From assembly GCA_030597345.1 (NCBI GenBank), contig JAUVSA010000019.1, forward strand, positions 1 to 15,489: a stretch of 15,489 nucleotides of DNA, given 5' to 3'. Under the pieces are notes generated by a model that saw nothing but the letters and a program-made list of their open reading frames with translations, searched no databases and was not told the DNA's origin. The DNA comes from Bacillota bacterium (GTDB taxonomy: Bacteria > Armatimonadota > Hebobacteria > Hebobacterales > Hebobacteraceae). Below, piece by piece: positions 13,334 to 15,489 of the stretch; the first letter of the stretch is position 1; every line of letters starts with the position of its first letter. Made by a program: the position numbers and the translations under genes.

Positions 13334-13370
13334 TCCCATCCGGCTTACGCCGATGAGCTATTGGATGGGA
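13334..13370 (-). terminator. Hairpin downstream of glycerol kinase
   Basis: TCCCATCC (13334-13341) and GGATGGGA (13363-13370) are perfect 8-bp complements. A small CGGC/GCCG stem (13341-13344 with 13349-13352) overlaps the first arm and lies inside the loop. It begins 28 nt after the glycerol kinase stop. No clear T-tract is present. Confidence 0.5.
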
Positions 13371-13398
13371 AGATATCTATCCACCCCGCCCCCCTGCC

Positions 13399-14655
13399 TC
13401 AGTGACTATGACTCCCGCCGCCCGGGGTCCTCTCCCCTGCCGAGGCACCTGTGCCCCATGCGCTGGCGCATGCCACAGCTCGTCGCCATTCATCTCGCCA
13501 TCGGAGGCGCTGTTCAGGGGCCGCACTGGGAAGGAACACTCGCTCAGGCTGTTGCCGGTCGATCAGTTCCTCGGCCGACCGGTATAACCCGATCCCCAAC
13601 CCGGCAAGGAAAGCGGCTCCGACGGCCGTAGTCTCGAGCAGTCTCGGACGTGTGACGGGGAGACCCAGCAAATCTGACTGGAACTGCATCAGTAAGTTGT
13701 TCCCCGCGGCCCCGCCGTCCACCCGCAATTCGCGTATCTTCGAACCCTCACCCTCCGCCATTGCCTCCAGCACGTCCGCAACCTGATGGGCGATCGCCTC
13801 CAACACGGCCCGCGTCAGATGCCCCCGGGAGGTGCCGCGCGTTAACCCTACGATAGTACCCCGCGCGTCAGGTTCCCAGTAAGGGGCCCCCAGTCCTACG
13901 AAAGCCGGTACCACCATCACCCCGCCCGTATCGGGAACCGAGCGAGCCAGGGACTCGGACTCAGCAGCACTCTCGATGATTCCCAGCTCATCGCGCAGCC
14001 ACTGCACCGCGGCACCGGCAACGAACACACTGCCCTCCAGTGCATAGCTCGTACTACCACCGATCTGCCAGGCGATCGTGGCCAGAATTCCCTTCTGGGG
14101 ATGAGGACGCGTCTCACCCGCTTGGACCAGAAGAAAGCAGCCTGTGCCATAGGTGTTCTTAGCCAACCCAGGAGCGAAGCACCCTTGCCCGAACAGAGCC
14201 GCTTGTTGATCCCCTGCCAGTCCAGAGATGGGCAACCCAGACGGGAAGGGGTCCTGAGCCACGGCTTCGCCCATGACTCCGCTGGACGCCACCACCCGAG
14301 GCAGCAGCTCCTCCGGCACATTCAGCGCGGACAACATCTCTCGATCCCACGCTACCTTGTCTAAGTTGAGCATCAGTGTACGCGAGGCGTTAGATGCATC
14401 CGTCACGTGGGTTTTCCCGCCGGTCAGGTTGTATACCAGCCAAGAGTCCACGGTGCCGAAGGCAAGCTCCCCTCGCTCTGCCCTAGCGCGGAGCTCGGGA
14501 TCGGCGTCCAACAGCCATCTCACTTTGGGACCGCTGAAGTAGGGGTCCAGCAAGAGACCCGTGTGTTCGCGTGCCAGCTCCTCCAGCCCTTGGGCGCGCA
14601 GTTCTTCGCAGAGGCGCGCGGTTCGCCGACACTGCCACACCACGGCCGGAGACAC
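13399..14655 (-). CDS. glpK: Glycerol kinase, C-terminal fragment after an in-frame TGA
   Basis: This is the larger part of a FGGY-family glycerol kinase (ATP + glycerol to glycerol 3-phosphate), about 418 residues if translation restarts at the GTG at 14655. It holds VWQCRRTA, the substrate-contact Tyr in LLDPYFSGPKVRWLL, the catalytic Asp in LAGDQQAALFGQG and AKNTYGTGCF. The C-terminal ATPase motif RVDGGAAGNNLLMQFQSDLL is also present. It is in the same frame as the N-terminal fragment (14659-14940) and separated only by TGA and one CCG codon. The reading frame is otherwise undamaged to a normal C-terminus. Without the first 94 residues it lacks the phosphate-binding loop and the Arg-Glu glycerol contacts, so on its own it should be inactive. 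No convincing Shine-Dalgarno precedes the GTG. Confidence 0.85.
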   Translation of the reverse strand: MSPAVVWQCRRTARLCEELRAQGLEELAREHTGLLLDPYFSGPKVRWLLDADPELRARAERGELAFGTVDSWLVYNLTGGKTHVTDASNASRTLMLNLDKVAWDREMLSALNVPEELLPRVVASSGVMGEAVAQDPFPSGLPISGLAGDQQAALFGQGCFAPGLAKNTYGTGCFLLVQAGETRPHPQKGILATIAWQIGGSTSYALEGSVFVAGAAVQWLRDELGIIESAAESESLARSVPDTGGVMVVPAFVGLGAPYWEPDARGTIVGLTRGTSRGHLTRAVLEAIAHQVADVLEAMAEGEGSKIRELRVDGGAAGNNLLMQFQSDLLGLPVTRPRLLETTAVGAAFLAGLGIGLYRSAEELIDRQQPERVFLPSAAPEQRLRWRDEWRRAVACASAWGTGASAGERTPGGGSHSH

Positions 14656-14658
14656 CGG

Positions 14659-14661
14659 TCA
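14659..14661 (-). other. glpK: In-frame TGA interrupting glycerol kinase
   Basis: The minus-strand codons around it are WERTSG, TGA, PVSPAVVWQCRR. In related glycerol kinases this position is Lys or Arg (as in ETGKP), so a single C-to-T change of CGA to TGA would explain it. Both flanks remain in one frame. Confidence 0.85.
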
Positions 14662-14940
14662 CCCACTTGTCCTCTCCCACAATAGGGTAGTCTCCCGCTG
14701 ATTCGTGATGCCCAGGGCCAGCAGCTCACCGGAAGTGATGTTGCTCGATTCGATTGCTCGCCCGGCCGCCACCCGGACTGACTGCCACAACTCCACGGGG
14801 TCGTGCTCCACCCAAGCCGGGCGGGGGTAGTGCTGCGAGATGGCGACATAGCCTCTTCCTCTGAGCCGACCCTCCGCATCCAACACCAGCGCGGTCGTCC
14901 CCGTGGTGCCTTGATCAACAGCTAGAATGCAGCCCGGCAC
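14659..14940 (-). CDS. glpK: Glycerol kinase, N-terminal fragment ending at an in-frame TGA
   Basis: This fragment has 93 residues, where a full enzyme has about 500. It begins GCILAVDQGTTGTTALVLD, the FGGY phosphate-1/ATP-binding loop, and ends with ITNQRETTLLWERTSG. The NQRETT motif holds the Arg-Glu pair that contacts glycerol. The start is the GTG at 14940, with GAGGTGA about 4 nt upstream. Joined across the TGA to 13399-14655 it would give a 513-codon reading frame with all glycerol kinase landmarks, so the gene is either newly broken, read through, or affected by a sequencing error. Everything else about it looks under selection. Confidence 0.85.
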   Translation of the reverse strand: MPGCILAVDQGTTGTTALVLDAEGRLRGRGYVAISQHYPRPAWVEHDPVELWQSVRVAAGRAIESSNITSGELLALGITNQRETTLLWERTSG

Positions 14941-15052
14941 GATTCACCTCATTGCCCTCAAGATCTCGTTGCTTCTGCGGTTCTTCGAGTACCGTCTATC
15001 TTTCGAGGTCCCTCTGTCCCATTCATGCCGACCTGACTGGCGTGCGACCGTT

Positions 15053-15172
15053 GTACCCCCGAAAAACACTGTCCGGGCGTTCTGGGGAACTTGCTTCCGT
15101 CCGGGGTCACCAGTATCCTGGGCGCCGTGAGCGCACTCTGGCGAGCGGATAAGTTTCTGGACAGGACGCGGT
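15053..15172 (+). repeat. R1 repeat copy 6 (120-bp long form)
   Basis: It agrees at about 110 of 120 positions, ungapped, with the reverse complement of 11689-11808. It starts GTACCCCCGAAAAACACTG and ends at the R1 core (AAGTTTCTGGACAGGACGCG). Confidence 0.9.
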
Positions 15173-15349
15173 GCCTCGACATGGGCAACATGATGGGCTG
15201 CTCCCGGCCGACAGACAAGCTCCGAGGCCGCGCAGCGGTGTCTCGCCCGCGTCTCGCACCGACACCTGTAGGCAGGAAGGTCGAGGCTGTACTCATCGGC
15301 GAGAGAACGTTATTCGCGCAGGCCTGAAGGAAATCGCTAGGGTGAGCCC

Positions 15350-15375
15350 GGATAGAGTTCCCGGACAAGACGCCA
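15350..15375 (+). repeat. R1 repeat copy 7 (diverged core)
   Basis: AGAGTTCCCGGACAAGACGC matches the R1 core with several changes. GTGAGC lies just before it, as in the long copies, which suggests a shortened R1 copy. Confidence 0.4.
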
Positions 15376-15413
15376 GGCCCTGACGCTCAGCCCACGAGAA
15401 GGAGGCGGCCCCA

Positions 15414-15489
15414 GTGTCAATCCCTTACTTGACCGGAGGCCAGCTCGCGGTGCTGTCCGAAGACGACATAGCCAAAGTGCATACCGCCA
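15414..15489 (+). CDS. N-terminus of a protein possibly of the trimethylamine methyltransferase (MttB) family, cut by window end
   Basis: Translation from the GTG at 15414 gives 25 residues, MSIPYLTGGQLAVLSEDDIA and then KVHTA, open to the last base. AAGGAGG lies 8 nt before the GTG, which makes a real start likely. The stretch LSEDDIAKVHTA resembles the start of MttB-family proteins (typically LSEEEIERIHEAAL followed by ILEEVG). Those proteins demethylate trimethylamine, glycine betaine and similar compounds onto a corrinoid protein. The resemblance covers only about 12 residues, so the family call is tentative. It is transcribed away from glycerol kinase. Confidence 0.45.
   Translation, partial: MSIPYLTGGQLAVLSEDDIAKVHTA

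Larger units (their letters stand above)
14941..15413. other. 473-bp divergent intergenic region
   Basis: It lies between the starts of glycerol kinase (-) and the gene at 15414 (+). It contains R1 copies 6 and 7. It also has a hairpin GGTGTC/GACACC (15237-15242 with 15261-15266) and a distant CCTCGAC/GTCGAGG pair (15174-15180 with 15280-15286). No promoter boxes or known riboswitch signature could be assigned. Confidence 0.6.

Noticed and set aside
14620..14661. Selenocysteine at the glycerol kinase TGA
   Set aside because: The position is Lys/Arg in the family and not catalytic. A small CCGG/CCGG stem follows the TGA at once, but it does not look like a bacterial SECIS in size or spacing.
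888..15375. Integron cassette array with attC sites
   Set aside because: R1 copies lack the RYYYAAC/GTTRRRY core sites, genes are large and in mixed orientation, and no integrase is present.
15173..15413. Cobalamin riboswitch before the possible MttB gene
   Set aside because: Hairpins exist, but I could not find the B12-box-like conserved segments.
1..15489. Genome-wide TGA recoding
   Set aside because: TGA is the natural stop at 804, 1050, 2975, 7646, 9847 and 13399, each at the expected protein end.

Overview
The window is high-GC DNA, about 60% or more by eye, from what looks like an uncultured bacterium. It reads as accessory carbohydrate and small-molecule metabolism rather than a core housekeeping region. 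The mix is a Gfo/Idh/MocA oxidoreductase, an amidohydrolase-2 protein, a URO-D-like protein, a GH123/DUF4091-like glycosidase, a neutral-ceramidase-like protein and a Tat-exported GH5-like glycosidase. Such mixes are familiar from environmental genomes of Armatimonadota, Hydrogenedentota or PVC-type bacteria. That placement rests on gene content only and is weak. Starts are mostly preceded by clear Shine-Dalgarno sequences, and TGA is an ordinary stop codon for most genes here.

Layout. (1) Bases 1-804 (+) hold the 3' part of a 3-hydroxyisobutyrate-dehydrogenase-family gene. (2) Bases 1050-5786 (-) hold Gfo/Idh/MocA, an amidohydrolase and a URO-D-like gene that overlap by ATGA, and a GH123-like glycosidase. 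(3) Bases 5787-6311 are a 525-bp divergent intergenic region with two related palindromes. (4) Bases 6312-9705 (+) hold the ceramidase-like gene and the Tat-exported GH5-like gene. (5) Bases 9847-14940 (-) hold catalase, a flavoredoxin-like flavin reductase, a small voltage-sensor-like membrane protein with a coiled coil, and a glycerol kinase interrupted by one in-frame TGA. (6) At 15414 (+) a new gene starts, possibly of the MttB methyltransferase family, and is cut by the window end.

The intergenic DNA is the most unusual part. Three short repeat families, here called R1, R2 and R3, lie between the genes. R1 has seven copies with the core GTTTCTGGACAGCACGCGGT. It includes a 120-bp pair, about 92% identical and inverted, at 11689-11808 and 15053-15172. 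R2 makes small, partly mutually exclusive hairpins just after the stops of three minus-strand genes. R3 is a 28-bp element built around GGTGTCCCAA and occurs around the glycosidase/ceramidase genes.

How the genes may work together: GH123-like, ceramidase-like and GH5-like genes side by side recall the three activities needed to dismantle glycosphingolipids (terminal beta-GalNAc removal, ceramide-glycan cleavage, ceramide hydrolysis). This is a hypothesis only, because the ceramidase-like protein lacks the usual Ser nucleophile and the GH5-like subfamily cannot be fixed by eye. Catalase and the flavin reductase suggest a separate oxidative-stress/redox block.
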